64,000 nt of DNA from Paeniglutamicibacter quisquiliarum (lineage in GTDB: Bacteria > Actinomycetota > Actinomycetes > Actinomycetales > Micrococcaceae): contig NZ_JAHRED010000007.1 of assembly GCF_019084045.1 (NCBI RefSeq), positions 1 through 64,000 of the forward strand. The letters are read 5' to 3'. The notes beneath the pieces were generated by a model. That model was not told the DNA's origin. It saw only the letters and a program-made list of their open reading frames with translations, and made no database searches. A program made the position numbers and the translations under genes. Below are positions 42,688 through 52,001 of this stretch, piece after piece (the first letter of the stretch is position 1; every line of letters starts with the position of its first letter).

Positions 42688-44100
42688 TCAGGAATCAAAT
42701 CCCAGTCCCAGCGCGTCCATGGCCTTGAGCCAGAGTCCGCGCTTTCCTCCGTTCCGGTCTGAGCGGGCCAGCTCGTAGCGCGTGAGGTTGATCCCCGCCG
42801 CACACACCGGTTCGGGCGGGAACGGGACCGCCCGGCGCCTCACCATTTCAAGCCTGGTCCGCTCCGTTTCTCGGCCATCAAGCAGATCCAACATGGTGTC
42901 GGCGGCAAAACGGCTAGCCCCCACGCCAAGCCCCGTATGCCCGAGGACATAGGCGACGCGCTTCCCGAAGGCGGTCCCGTACTCCGCGCTGAACCGCGTC
43001 GAGGTGTCGATGACCCCGCCCCAGGCATGGCTGAATGACGCATCGAGCTGCGGGAAGGTCTCGAAGAACTGCTCCGCGAGTTTCCGGAAGGTCTCGGGGC
43101 GGTTCTCCAACTCGGTGGATATGCGCCGGCCGTAGTGGTAGATCGCGTCGTAGCCGCCCCAGAGGATTCTCCCGTCCGCGGTCACCCGCGAGTAGTGGAA
43201 CTGGTTCGCGGAGTCGGTCAATCCCTCACGCGAACGCCAGCCGATCGTTTCGAACTGCTCGTCTGTAAGCGGCCGCGTGGCCAAGGCGTAGTCGTAGACC
43301 GGCACCGTAGTCATCCTGTTGCGGAGCAACAAAGAGGGGAACGCGCTGGTGGCCAGCAGGACCTTGCCCGCCGCGATGCTCCCTGCCGGGGTGCGCACGC
43401 GCATCCCCGCCCCGTCGGTCTCCAGTTTCTGGGCCGGCGTGTGTTCGAAGAACACCACACCCTGCCGCGCCAGCGAGTCGCGCATTTCCATCGCCAACTT
43501 GTACGGTTCCACCAGACACGTGCCGACCGGGTCCAGGACCCCGCCGATGAACGTCGGCGAATCAATGCGGGCCCGGGTCTGCTCCGCATCGAGCAATTCC
43601 AGCGGCCGACCGTATTCCTTGGCCGTGGCAACCGACGCGGCAAGTTCCTCCAGTTGGTGCGGTGCCGTGGCAACCTGGAGCTTGCCCGCCTTGCGGAAGC
43701 CCCCGTCGATGCCGGCAGCCCGAAGGTCCTCGGCGAATCCCTGCAGGTTCTCCAAACCCAGGCGTTCGAGTCTCCCGGCCTCTCCCGGCCATCGGGCCAG
43801 GGCGTTGGCCAGGCCGTGGGTCACGCTGTAGGAAACGAACCCCCCGTTGCGGCCCGAGGCTTCCCTGCCAATTTCCCGAGCGTCCACGACGGTGATCGAC
43901 CAATCCGGGTGGCGTGCCCGGGCGCGCAACGCGGCCCAGAGGCCGCCGAAACCGGCCCCGACGATGAGCAGGTCGCACTCGTGGGTGCCGACGAGGACGT
44001 TGGCGGGTTTGCGTTCGAATCCGTCGAACCACACCGCGGAGTTGACCGCGCCGGCCAACGAGTCTTCAACCGCGCTGCTGGTCATGTTCCGGCTGGTCAT
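42688..44100 (-). CDS. FAD-dependent amine/amino-acid oxidoreductase (DAO family)
   Basis: A 470-aa protein of the D-amino-acid-oxidase/glycine-oxidase fold. The FAD motif is DLLIVGAGFGGLWAALRARA near residue 45, followed by VVDAREIGREASGRNGGFVSYSV, typical of the gamma-glutamylputrescine oxidase and sarcosine oxidase-like group. ILWGGYDAIYHYGRR and YVLGHTGLGVGASRFAADTMLDLL mark the C-terminal FAD contacts. It would oxidise a secondary or primary amine to imine or aldehyde. It is the last gene of the permease-hyuA-hyuB operon and overlaps hyuB by four bases. ATG 44085 is an alternative start. Confidence 0.87.
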   Translation of the reverse strand: MTSRNMTSSAVEDSLAGAVNSAVWFDGFERKPANVLVGTHECDLLIVGAGFGGLWAALRARARHPDWSITVVDAREIGREASGRNGGFVSYSVTHGLANALARWPGEAGRLERLGLENLQGFAEDLRAAGIDGGFRKAGKLQVATAPHQLEELAASVATAKEYGRPLELLDAEQTRARIDSPTFIGGVLDPVGTCLVEPYKLAMEMRDSLARQGVVFFEHTPAQKLETDGAGMRVRTPAGSIAAGKVLLATSAFPSLLLRNRMTTVPVYDYALATRPLTDEQFETIGWRSREGLTDSANQFHYSRVTADGRILWGGYDAIYHYGRRISTELENRPETFRKLAEQFFETFPQLDASFSHAWGGVIDTSTRFSAEYGTAFGKRVAYVLGHTGLGVGASRFAADTMLDLLDGRETERTRLEMVRRRAVPFPPEPVCAAGINLTRYELARSDRNGGKRGLWLKAMDALGLGFDS

Positions 44101-45773
44101 GGGAAAGCCAGCAATCCGTTGCGCTCATCTGACTCGCGTGCCGCCTCGCTGCGCTCCGAGGCCGGCCCGAAGCCGCCCCCTCCGGCGGTCTCAACGCGCA
44201 CGATGGTTCCGGGCTGCAGGGTGGTTGAGGTCTTGGTTTTCACCATGGTTTCGGTGCCGTCCGGGGAGATAAGCGTGATTCTCGTCGGCTGGCCGGAGCT
44301 TCCCCCGGAGGCACCCGTCGGCGCAAAACCCGCCTTCGTTTGTTCCGCGTAGAAAGTGGCCCGCTGCGGGTGCTCAAGGATCTCGTATTCTCGACGCAGC
44401 CCCAGCCCGCCGTTGAACCTGCCGGTTCCCTGGGATCCGGGGACAAACTCGTTGCGCAGGATCCTGATGCGGTAGTTCGTTTCCACGACCTCGGCCGGCA
44501 TGACACCCACGTTCGACATGTAGGTGTCTACCCCGTCGAGTCCGTCGGCCTCGCCGGTGGCACCGGTGCCGCCGCCCACCACGTCGGCCATGACGGCGGG
44601 GCGTCCGGTGACCGGAGAGGTGCTGCCCACGTTCATGCAGAAGAAGCTGACGGTGCTGCTGCCCACGGCGGCCTCGGGCCAGATGTCGGTCAGCGCACGG
44701 ATCAACGTGTCCGCAAATCGCTGGCAGGTGTTGTGGCGGATCGACACCGCCGCCGGGGCCATCGGGTTGAGCACCGAGCCCAGGGGGGCGTTGATGTCCA
44801 CGGCGCGCAATAATCCGTCGTTGGACCCCAGATCGGGGGCGACCACGGCACGCACCGCATAGACGATGCCGGCGCGGGCGCTGGCCCAGGGCACGTTCAT
44901 CGCGCCGCGGACCTGGGCGCTGGAGCCGGAGAGGTCGATGTGCAGGGTGTCGCCGACCTTGCTGACCTTTGCGTGGATGCGGGTGGGCGGGCCGTCCAGG
45001 CCGTCGTCGTCGAGGAAGCCCTCGGCCTCGCCCTCGCCGTCGGGCAGATCCAACAGGGCGTTGCGGACCGCCAGCTCGACCACGTCCAGGTTCCGGCGCA
45101 TCACGGAGCTGACCACGGCCAGGCCGTACTGCCCGGCGAGTTCGTTCAGTCTCTGGTATCCCAGCACACAGGCGGCGCGCTGGGCGCGCAGGTCGCTGAC
45201 GGTGCTGAGCGGGTCACGGATGTTGTCGGTGATGATGGAGATGACGTCGGGGTTCTCGACCCCGGCGATGGACAATCGCACCGGCGGCAGGATCAGGCCC
45301 TCGGCGAAGATGTCCTCTAGCTCCGGGCCCTCGCTGCCCGGGTTCACGCCGCCGACGTCGATGTGGTGGGCAGCCGTCCCGCTCCATCCCGAAAGGATCC
45401 CGTCAACGAAGATCGGGGTCACCACGTTGACGTCCGGAAGGTGCATGGCGCCGAGGAACGGGTGGTTGCAGATAAAGGCGTCGCCGTCGCTGATGCGTCC
45501 GTCCCAGCGCTCGATAATGGCCTTAACCACTAGGGACATGGCGCCAAGCTGCGCGGGGATGTAGTCGGCCTGGGCGACCAAGTCGCCGTCGGCGGTGAAC
45601 AGGGCGCAGGAGAAGTCGTCCATGTCGCGGATGATTGGGCTGTAGCTGGAGCGCTTGAGAACGACGCCCATTTCCTCGGCGATGGAGGTCAGTGCGGAGG
45701 AAAGCACCTCGAAGGTCACGGTGTCCACCTCCGGCTCGCGGGCGGTGGCGCTGTGCTCGGTCAGTGTGGTCAT
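44097..45773 (-). CDS. hyuB: Hydantoinase B/oxoprolinase family protein
   Basis: About 558 aa. Family landmarks are VTFEVLSSALTSIAEEMG near residue 18, RDMDDFSCALFTADGDLVAQADYIPAQLG, GDAFICNHPFLGAMHLPDVNVVTPIF, the PGSEGPELEDIFAEGL stretch and RREYEILEHP. It is the partner of HyuA in ATP-dependent cyclic-amide opening (5-oxoprolinase, N-methylhydantoinase) or in acetone-carboxylase-like enzymes. ATG 45773 sits two bases after the hyuA stop; the longer open frame upstream is a shadow of hyuA. Confidence 0.88.
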   Translation of the reverse strand: MTTLTEHSATAREPEVDTVTFEVLSSALTSIAEEMGVVLKRSSYSPIIRDMDDFSCALFTADGDLVAQADYIPAQLGAMSLVVKAIIERWDGRISDGDAFICNHPFLGAMHLPDVNVVTPIFVDGILSGWSGTAAHHIDVGGVNPGSEGPELEDIFAEGLILPPVRLSIAGVENPDVISIITDNIRDPLSTVSDLRAQRAACVLGYQRLNELAGQYGLAVVSSVMRRNLDVVELAVRNALLDLPDGEGEAEGFLDDDGLDGPPTRIHAKVSKVGDTLHIDLSGSSAQVRGAMNVPWASARAGIVYAVRAVVAPDLGSNDGLLRAVDINAPLGSVLNPMAPAAVSIRHNTCQRFADTLIRALTDIWPEAAVGSSTVSFFCMNVGSTSPVTGRPAVMADVVGGGTGATGEADGLDGVDTYMSNVGVMPAEVVETNYRIRILRNEFVPGSQGTGRFNGGLGLRREYEILEHPQRATFYAEQTKAGFAPTGASGGSSGQPTRITLISPDGTETMVKTKTSTTLQPGTIVRVETAGGGGFGPASERSEAARESDERNGLLAFP

Positions 45774-45775
45774 GA

Positions 45776-47827
45776 TTAGTTGTCCTCCGTGATGATGATG
45801 TCTCCGTTGGCCGTGACGCGGCCCGACTGCCCCGCAAGCATGACTGTGGTCGCGTCCATTTGCTGGATGATGGCAGGTCCGGCCAAGGTGTTGCCGGGCT
45901 GGAGCTTGGTCCGGTCGTAAATGGTTGTCGATCTCTCCCCCGTGCCGGGCAGGTGGACGGTGCGGCGGCCGACGATGGCGGCGTCGGCAGGGCCCATGGT
46001 GCCCGCAACCCGGGCTGGCTGTGCCACACGGTCGAAGCCGCCTGTCACGGCCAGGCGCACCGTGACGATTTCCACGGTTTCCTGCTCCGAGCTGTGCCCG
46101 TACAGTTCCCGGTGCAGCGGGTGGAAGCGCTCGGCGATCAGTTCCAGGTCCTGCACTGACGTGCCGTCCAGGGGCACGCTGAGCTCGTAGCCCTGTCCGA
46201 GATAGCGGCAGTCGACGGTGACCGAAGCCTGCACGCTGCCGGGGGCTGCGCCGTCTTCGATGACCTGCCGGACCAGCTCGTCCCGGCGTTCGGCAAGCCA
46301 CCCGGAGATGGGCGGCAGTGCATCCGCGCCGAATGGGCGCAGCAGCGTCTGCGAGTCGTCGATGCGCAGGCCCGCGGCCAGCAGGCCGTCGGCGGAGTAG
46401 AGCCCCGGCTGGTGGGGAACTACGACGCTGGACAGTCCCAGGTGGCGCAGCAGCAGGCCGGCATGCAGCGGCCCGGCCCCGCCAAAAGGGAAGAGCGAGA
46501 ATTCGCGCGGATCCAGGCCGCGTTCGACGCTGACCTTGCGCACGGCCCGGACCATGTGGGCCATGGCGATGGCCAGGATGGCCTCCGCAGCCTCGATGAC
46601 ACCCATGCCCAGCTGGTCGCCGATGTCTCGCACGGCCTTTTCGGCCGCAGCGTAATCGAGCCTCAGGTCCCCGGCCAGCGCGCCGGATCCCAGCGTTCCC
46701 AGCACAACATGGGCGTCGGTAAGTGTTGCCGCGGTGCCGCCGCGGCCATAGCTTGCCGGCCCCGGGACGGCCTTGGCCGACTGCGGGCCCACGCGCAGTC
46801 GCTTGGTCCGGTCCACCCAGGCGATGCTGCCGCCGCCGGCGCCGATGGTGTGGATGTCCACCGTCGGAGCGATCAGCGTGTGGTCCTGGACTTCCTGCCT
46901 ACTCGTATAGGGGGCCTGCGAACCCCGAACCAGACAAACGTCGACGCTGGTTCCGCCCATGTCGAGGCTGATGACGTTGGGCAGCCCGTGCTCGGCGGCG
47001 CCGCGCAACAGACCGGAGACTCCGCCGGCGGGCCCGGAAAGAATCAGGCGGTGGGCTTGACCTGCAGCGCGCCCGGCCGGGACGCAGCCGCCGTTGGACT
47101 GCATGACCTGGAACGGTGCCAAGACCCCGCCCGAGGCCAGCGAGCCGGCGGCCCTTTCGAGATAATCCCCGACGACAGGTCGAAGGGCTGCGTTGATTAC
47201 CGTGGTGGCGGTGCGCGGGTATTCACGGAATTCTCGGGCCACCTGGCTCGAAATAGTCACGGGGGTGTGCGGGAAACGCTGTGCGAGGGCCGCCAGCAGC
47301 ATGTCCTCGTGGACGGGGTTCAAGTAGCTAAAGAGGAGGCTGACGGCGATGGCTTCCGGTGCCAGTGCCTCGATCTTCTCCAGCACGGCGTCGATGTCTG
47401 CCTGCTGCAGGGCGGTCACCACCGAGCCGTTGCTGGCAATGCGCTCATTGACTTCGAAACGCGCGTGCCGTTCGACCAGTTCGTTGGGGCGTTCCGGTTT
47501 CAGGCTGTAAACCTGCGGGCGACTTCCCTGGCGGTAGGCCATGACATCCCGAAAGCCGCGGGTGGTGATCAGTGCGACGCGCGCCAGGTTTCCGGTCAAG
47601 GTGGCATTGGTGGCCACGGTGGTGCCGTGGCAGACCAGTTTGACCTCGTCCAGGTCCATGCCCTGTGCAGCGAGTTCGGCAACGGCGTTGGTCAGACCTC
47701 GGGACGGGTCATCCGGTGTTGAGGCGGTCTTGGTGACCAGCGTGCGGCCGTCGTTGGCGTGGGCAATGGCGTCCGTGAATGTTCCGCCGGCGTCGATGCT
47801 GACGATCCATTGGGCGAGCGATGTCAT
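45776..47827 (-). CDS. hyuA: Hydantoinase A/oxoprolinase family protein
   Basis: About 683 aa. An ASKHA-type phosphate motif opens the protein (VSIDAGGTFTDAIAHANDGRT). LVCHGTTVATNATLTGNLARVALITTRGFRDVMAYRQG follows, then NVISLDMGGTSVDVCLVRGS near residue 290 and FPFGGAGPLHAGLLLRHLG near 465. It would phosphorylate or ATP-activate a cyclic amide or imide for hydrolysis with HyuB. AAAGGAAC precedes ATG 47827; the frame extending to 47959 is not supported. It is encoded behind an amino-acid-type permease. Confidence 0.9.
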   Translation of the reverse strand: MTSLAQWIVSIDAGGTFTDAIAHANDGRTLVTKTASTPDDPSRGLTNAVAELAAQGMDLDEVKLVCHGTTVATNATLTGNLARVALITTRGFRDVMAYRQGSRPQVYSLKPERPNELVERHARFEVNERIASNGSVVTALQQADIDAVLEKIEALAPEAIAVSLLFSYLNPVHEDMLLAALAQRFPHTPVTISSQVAREFREYPRTATTVINAALRPVVGDYLERAAGSLASGGVLAPFQVMQSNGGCVPAGRAAGQAHRLILSGPAGGVSGLLRGAAEHGLPNVISLDMGGTSVDVCLVRGSQAPYTSRQEVQDHTLIAPTVDIHTIGAGGGSIAWVDRTKRLRVGPQSAKAVPGPASYGRGGTAATLTDAHVVLGTLGSGALAGDLRLDYAAAEKAVRDIGDQLGMGVIEAAEAILAIAMAHMVRAVRKVSVERGLDPREFSLFPFGGAGPLHAGLLLRHLGLSSVVVPHQPGLYSADGLLAAGLRIDDSQTLLRPFGADALPPISGWLAERRDELVRQVIEDGAAPGSVQASVTVDCRYLGQGYELSVPLDGTSVQDLELIAERFHPLHRELYGHSSEQETVEIVTVRLAVTGGFDRVAQPARVAGTMGPADAAIVGRRTVHLPGTGERSTTIYDRTKLQPGNTLAGPAIIQQMDATTVMLAGQSGRVTANGDIIITEDN

Positions 47828-47882
47828 GGTGTTCCTTTGGTTGTGCGTGGAGCGGGGTGTGGCTGCTTGGGAGGCATGGACT

Positions 47883-49229
47883 TTAGTCGTCGGCGACAGG
47901 GAGTTCGGGCGGCACCTTGCGGAATCCGCGGGTGAGCACCGCCAGGTACACCATGCCAATGGCCAGCCAGATAAATCCGACGACGAAGGCGCTCATGGAG
48001 AGACTGGTCCAGAGCCAGAGGCAAAGGAAGACACCGATGGCCGGTGCCGCAAGGTATCTGGCCGTGTCCAGCCCAGAGCGGCACTTCTGGTCGAGGTAGT
48101 AGTGCTTGATGACGGCGATGTTCACGAGCGTAAAGGCGGAGAGCGCACCAAAGCTGATCAGTGAGGAGGCCAGGGTGAGGTCGATGACCAGCGCGAACAG
48201 GCCGATGGCGCCGACGACCAGGGTTGAGTAGACAGGGGTCTGGAACCTCGGATGCAATTGGCCAAAGACCCTTCGCGGTAGGACTCCGTCGCGGCCCATC
48301 GAGTAGAGGATGCGGGAGACGGTGGTCTGGGAGGCCAACACCGCCCCGAAGCATCCGGCGATGTAGGCGGCCGTGAAGAACGCCTCGAGGAATGCGCCTC
48401 CTGCGGCATGGGTGACGTCCAGCGCAGCGGAGTCAACGCTGGTGTAGGCGCTCCAGTCCGGGAATGCGAGGTTGGCGATCACCGAGATGACCACAAACAG
48501 CACGCCTCCGAGCAGGGTGACCAGGATGATTGCCTTGGGAATGACCTTCTTGGGATCGACGGTTTCTTCGGCCAGCGATGACACCGCGTCAAATCCAAGG
48601 AACGAGAGGCACAGGATGGCGGAGCCCGCGAAGATGGCGGTGGTTCCCGGCCCCATGCCGATCATCATGTCCACGATGGACGGCATGGGGTTGTTCGTGG
48701 CGGCACGGATGCCCATTACGCCAAACACCAACAGGAAAACGGTCTGGAAGACGAGCAAGAGGCTGCTGGCCTTGGACACCATCTTGATACCGGCGACATT
48801 CAGGGCCGTCACGATGACCAGCGACAATATGATCCATACCGGTTGCGAGACGGTGGGGAAGCTGGCCTGCATGTAGATGCCGATCACCAGGTACGTGATC
48901 ATCGGCATGAGGAGGTAGTCCAGCAACAGGGCCCAGCCGCCCAAGAACCCCACGTTCCCACCCAAGGTCTTTCGGGTGTACGTATATGCGGACCCCGCCA
49001 TCGGGAAGGCCTTGACCATGCGCGCGTAGCTGGCTGCCGTGAACAACATGGCAACGAGGGTCACCAGGTAGGAGGAAACGATGTGTCCCTCGGTGAGTTC
49101 GTTGACAATACCGTAGGTCGTGAAGACCGTCAGTGGCAGCATATAGGCCAGGCCGAACAGGACGGTGGCGGGCAGACCAAGCACCCGCTTGAGGCGAGGG
49201 CTCTTGGTCGTTTGGGAGACAGTGCTCAT
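47883..49229 (-). CDS. APC-family amino acid/amine permease
   Basis: About 448 aa and twelve membrane segments. The first reads VLGLPATVLFGLAYMLPLTVFTTYG, then FPMAGSAYTYTRKTLGGNVGFLGGWALLLDY and FLGFDAVSSLAEETVDPKKVIPKAIILVT, the pattern of the PuuP-like and related transporters for amino acids and polyamines. GGAG lies five bases before ATG 49229 (a GTG six bases earlier is unlikely). First gene of the hyuA-hyuB-FAD oxidase operon, so it should import the substrate. A 16-bp palindrome lies 28 bases upstream. Confidence 0.88.
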   Translation of the reverse strand: MSTVSQTTKSPRLKRVLGLPATVLFGLAYMLPLTVFTTYGIVNELTEGHIVSSYLVTLVAMLFTAASYARMVKAFPMAGSAYTYTRKTLGGNVGFLGGWALLLDYLLMPMITYLVIGIYMQASFPTVSQPVWIILSLVIVTALNVAGIKMVSKASSLLLVFQTVFLLVFGVMGIRAATNNPMPSIVDMMIGMGPGTTAIFAGSAILCLSFLGFDAVSSLAEETVDPKKVIPKAIILVTLLGGVLFVVISVIANLAFPDWSAYTSVDSAALDVTHAAGGAFLEAFFTAAYIAGCFGAVLASQTTVSRILYSMGRDGVLPRRVFGQLHPRFQTPVYSTLVVGAIGLFALVIDLTLASSLISFGALSAFTLVNIAVIKHYYLDQKCRSGLDTARYLAAPAIGVFLCLWLWTSLSMSAFVVGFIWLAIGMVYLAVLTRGFRKVPPELPVADD

Positions 49230-49256
49230 TTTCACTCCAAGGTGCGACTTGTGATG

Positions 49257-49272
49257 TGACTCATATGGCTCA
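49257..49272. promoter_or_regulatory. Candidate operator of the amide regulon, site 1
   Basis: TGACTCATATGGCTCA is a near-perfect 16-bp palindrome between the divergent permease and regulator genes. It shares the TCATATG centre and outer TG...CA with the sites at 52991, 52921 and 62079, but is the most divergent of the four. Confidence 0.4.
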
Positions 49273-49303
49273 TCCAGTGTGGGGGCAGCCGCGGGATTCA
49301 GTC

Positions 49304-51130
49304 ATGCGTATTTATGCGTATGAATTTTTTCAATCTGTTAGTGTTCCTGCTGTGACTGGAAACCGACTGCCGCGCGCATCCCATGCCGAGTTCACCACCG
49401 ACCACCGTGGCCGCACGACGCTGCTTCGCGGGCCAGAACCTCCGGCCCTGCTGGCGTTGTATGCCAGGGGGTTCCTGCTCACCAATCGCTCGGAGATCCA
49501 GTTTGTTTACCGGGCCGAGGGCCTGCTGCAGTCGATCCGCATGGAACGACAGCGCACGCGCGGCGAGCAGCACGACCACGCGCTGGTCAGCGCCAATCCC
49601 CTGGTGCTGCCCCAGGGAGTCACCCCGCGGGAAATCGATGTGTTGACCCTCGTGGCCCTCGGGCTGCCGAATGCGGAAATCGCCGGCCGCCTGGGCACCA
49701 GCCCGCGGACCGTGACCACGCAGATAGAGCGGCTGCTGCACAAGCTCGAACAGCGCGGCCGCGGCGGGCTGGCGGCGATCGCGGTTGATGCCGGCCTGCT
49801 GGCACTCCCGGTTACCGGCGGCGTCGAGGGGGTGGCGCCGCTCGCCGCGGTCGGGCTGGAGCAATTCGCCGCCGCCCTGCGTACAGGCCGGGGCCCCGCC
49901 GCGGTACCTGACACCGCGCTGGCCAGCCGGCATCCCATCGTCATCGGCACACTGGCAGCGCTCACGGGCATCGCGGCCGACGACGGGGAAGAGATGGTGC
50001 GCGGTGCGGCCCTGGCCATCGAGGAGATCAACGCCAACGGGGGCGTGGGCGGCCGCCGCCTGGAACACTTCGTCGCGGGCGCCGACCTCTTCGACCCGGC
50101 AAGCGTCGCAGCGGCCATGGCCCAGCTGGTCGAGGCGCAGGTCGACGCCATCACCACGAACTACATCAGCGCGGAAAACCCCTTCCTGCTGGAGACCGCG
50201 GCCGACTACGGCCGGCCATTCTTGCACCTGGACACGTTCCAGCAGCACGTGGACCTGGTCGAAGCGCGCCCCGAGCGCTACTGGATGGTGTACCAAACCT
50301 GCCCGTCGGAAAAATACTACGCACTCGCCTTTCGGCGCTTCCTCGGCGAACTCGAGGCCTCGCGTCGCTACGACCCGGCCAACCGACGGATCGCGATTGT
50401 GGAAATGGACTCGGCCAGTGCCCGGATCGCTGGGGAGGGGTTCGACCGGGAACTGGCCGCCATCGGCTGGGGAGTTTCGGCCAGGTACGCGGCGCCGGTC
50501 CGCAACACCGACTGGCAGAAGATCGCGCGCGGGATCCGCGAGGCCGCTCCGGACGTCGTCCTGGTGGCCCACTACGTCCCGGATGAAATCGCTATCCTGC
50601 ACCGGCTGCTGGTCGATGGCGGATTCCGAGGGCTGGTTCACTACGTCTACGGGGCATCGATCCCGCGTTTCCGCGACGTGCTCGGGACACTGTCCGACGG
50701 CGCGATCTGGAGTTCGGTGACCAGCCGCATGGATTCGGACTCCGCAACCCGCTTCCACCGCAACTATGTGATGCGCTACCGGGCAGAGCCCGGCCCGTCA
50801 CAGGCGAGCTCGGCCTACGACCAGATCCAGTTGCTGGCCTGGAGCTGGGCCCGCAACGGCAGCACGGTCCCGCGCGGGACCTGCAAGGTACTGCGCGAGG
50901 ACGTTTACCACGGGCTCAACGGGATCTACTACTTCGGCGGGGCCGGGCAATCGCCGTTGAGCTACCCGGACGGTACCTCCGACCCGACCATCGGCCAGGT
51001 CCTGGTCACCTCGCAGATCCAGGGCGGCAAGTCGGTGGTACTCAGCCCGCCGCTCTTCGGGTCGATGGCCAGGCTCCAGCTGCCCGGCCATAAGGACCAG
51101 GCGCCGTGGGCCGGCCTAACTGCGGACTAG
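49304..51130 (+). CDS. LuxR-HTH regulator fused to a periplasmic-binding-protein-like sensor
   Basis: About 608 aa. Residues ~25-100 are an uncharacterised domain (EFTTDHRGRTTLLRGPEPPALLALYARGFLL). Residues ~102-150 are a LuxR/GerE helix-turn-helix (TPREIDVLTLVALGLPNAEIAGRLGTSPRTV). From ~210 to the end runs a type I periplasmic-binding-protein fold like the amide/urea/branched-chain amino-acid binders (IVIGTLAALTGIAADDGEEMV, NANGGVGGRRLEHFV, SEKYYALAFRRFL). There is no signal peptide or membrane segment, so ligand would be sensed in the cytosol, as AmiC-like proteins do. A paralogue is encoded at 57869. Start uncertain: ATG 49304 is chosen; 49256 would cover the operator, and GTG 49352 aligns best with the paralogue. 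Confidence 0.82.
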   Translation: MRIYAYEFFQSVSVPAVTGNRLPRASHAEFTTDHRGRTTLLRGPEPPALLALYARGFLLTNRSEIQFVYRAEGLLQSIRMERQRTRGEQHDHALVSANPLVLPQGVTPREIDVLTLVALGLPNAEIAGRLGTSPRTVTTQIERLLHKLEQRGRGGLAAIAVDAGLLALPVTGGVEGVAPLAAVGLEQFAAALRTGRGPAAVPDTALASRHPIVIGTLAALTGIAADDGEEMVRGAALAIEEINANGGVGGRRLEHFVAGADLFDPASVAAAMAQLVEAQVDAITTNYISAENPFLLETAADYGRPFLHLDTFQQHVDLVEARPERYWMVYQTCPSEKYYALAFRRFLGELEASRRYDPANRRIAIVEMDSASARIAGEGFDRELAAIGWGVSARYAAPVRNTDWQKIARGIREAAPDVVLVAHYVPDEIAILHRLLVDGGFRGLVHYVYGASIPRFRDVLGTLSDGAIWSSVTSRMDSDSATRFHRNYVMRYRAEPGPSQASSAYDQIQLLAWSWARNGSTVPRGTCKVLREDVYHGLNGIYYFGGAGQSPLSYPDGTSDPTIGQVLVTSQIQGGKSVVLSPPLFGSMARLQLPGHKDQAPWAGLTAD

Positions 51131-51867
51131 ACGATGCACTGGCCGCCGTCCACGGGAATGACAGCGCCGTTGACGAAGCTCGCCCCCGGGCCGGCCAGGA
51201 ACAGGCACACTCGTGCGACCTCCTCGGCCGTGCCGAGCCGGCGCATTGGGTGGGTTGCCAGCAAGTCCCCGTAGGCCTGTGCGTTGTCGACGATGGTGGT
51301 CATGGGAGTGTCAATGACGCCGGGGGCCACAACGTTGGTGCGGACCCCACGTGGCCCCCATTCCGCGGCCAGCTGCCGTCCCATCGACACGACGGCACCC
51401 TTGCTGGCGGCATATGCGGCACCGGGTTCGGCTTCGTCGCCAAGGGCGAAGGCGATCGAACTCAACAGCACCAAGCTTCCGGCACCGCGCTCAAGCATTG
51501 ACCGGCCCAGGACCCCGGCCGTCAGGAAGGTCCCGGTCGTGTTGATGTGCTGCACGCGGGCAAACAGCTCAAGGTCCAGTTCCTCGGTGGCGCTGGTTTG
51601 ATAGATGCCGGCGCAGTGGACCACCGCATCTGGGCCCTGCCCCCACGTCTCCTCGATCAGGGCCAGCGCCGATCGCAGCGATTCGCGGGACGTCACGTCA
51701 CACTCGGCGAAGACGGTGTTATTACGTCGCAGCAAAGCGTCGTTCGCGGGTGCGGTGAGGTCCAGCATGGCGACCCGGTAGTTGGCGGTCGCGGCCAGCC
51801 GGGCGGTGGCTGCGCCGATCCCCGACGCGGCCCCGGTAACGGCCAGCACAGGGAAATGCTCAGCCAC
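51127..51867 (-). CDS. SDR-family oxidoreductase
   Basis: A 246-aa SDR: LAVTGAASGIGAATARLAA near residue 8, VVHCAGIYQTSATEELDLE, serine in LVLLSSIAFALGDE, and YAASKGAVVSMGRQLAAEW. It closes with NGAVIPVDGGQCIV. It overlaps the end of the converging regulator gene by four bases. It is in the same direction as the SDR upstream at 52002 with a 134-base gap, so they may be co-transcribed. Confidence 0.85.
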   Translation of the reverse strand: MAEHFPVLAVTGAASGIGAATARLAATANYRVAMLDLTAPANDALLRRNNTVFAECDVTSRESLRSALALIEETWGQGPDAVVHCAGIYQTSATEELDLELFARVQHINTTGTFLTAGVLGRSMLERGAGSLVLLSSIAFALGDEAEPGAAYAASKGAVVSMGRQLAAEWGPRGVRTNVVAPGVIDTPMTTIVDNAQAYGDLLATHPMRRLGTAEEVARVCLFLAGPGASFVNGAVIPVDGGQCIV

Positions 51868-52001
51868 GCCCGGCCCCTGTTGAGCTCGGCGTTGCCGGCG
51901 TGTGTCGCCGCCGTGCTAGGACGTACCTCGGAGATGCTGTTTTGTGCATTGTGTCTTTCTTTCCCTGGCATTGAAGCTGAAGTCGAAGCCGGTCGCTCGA
52001 T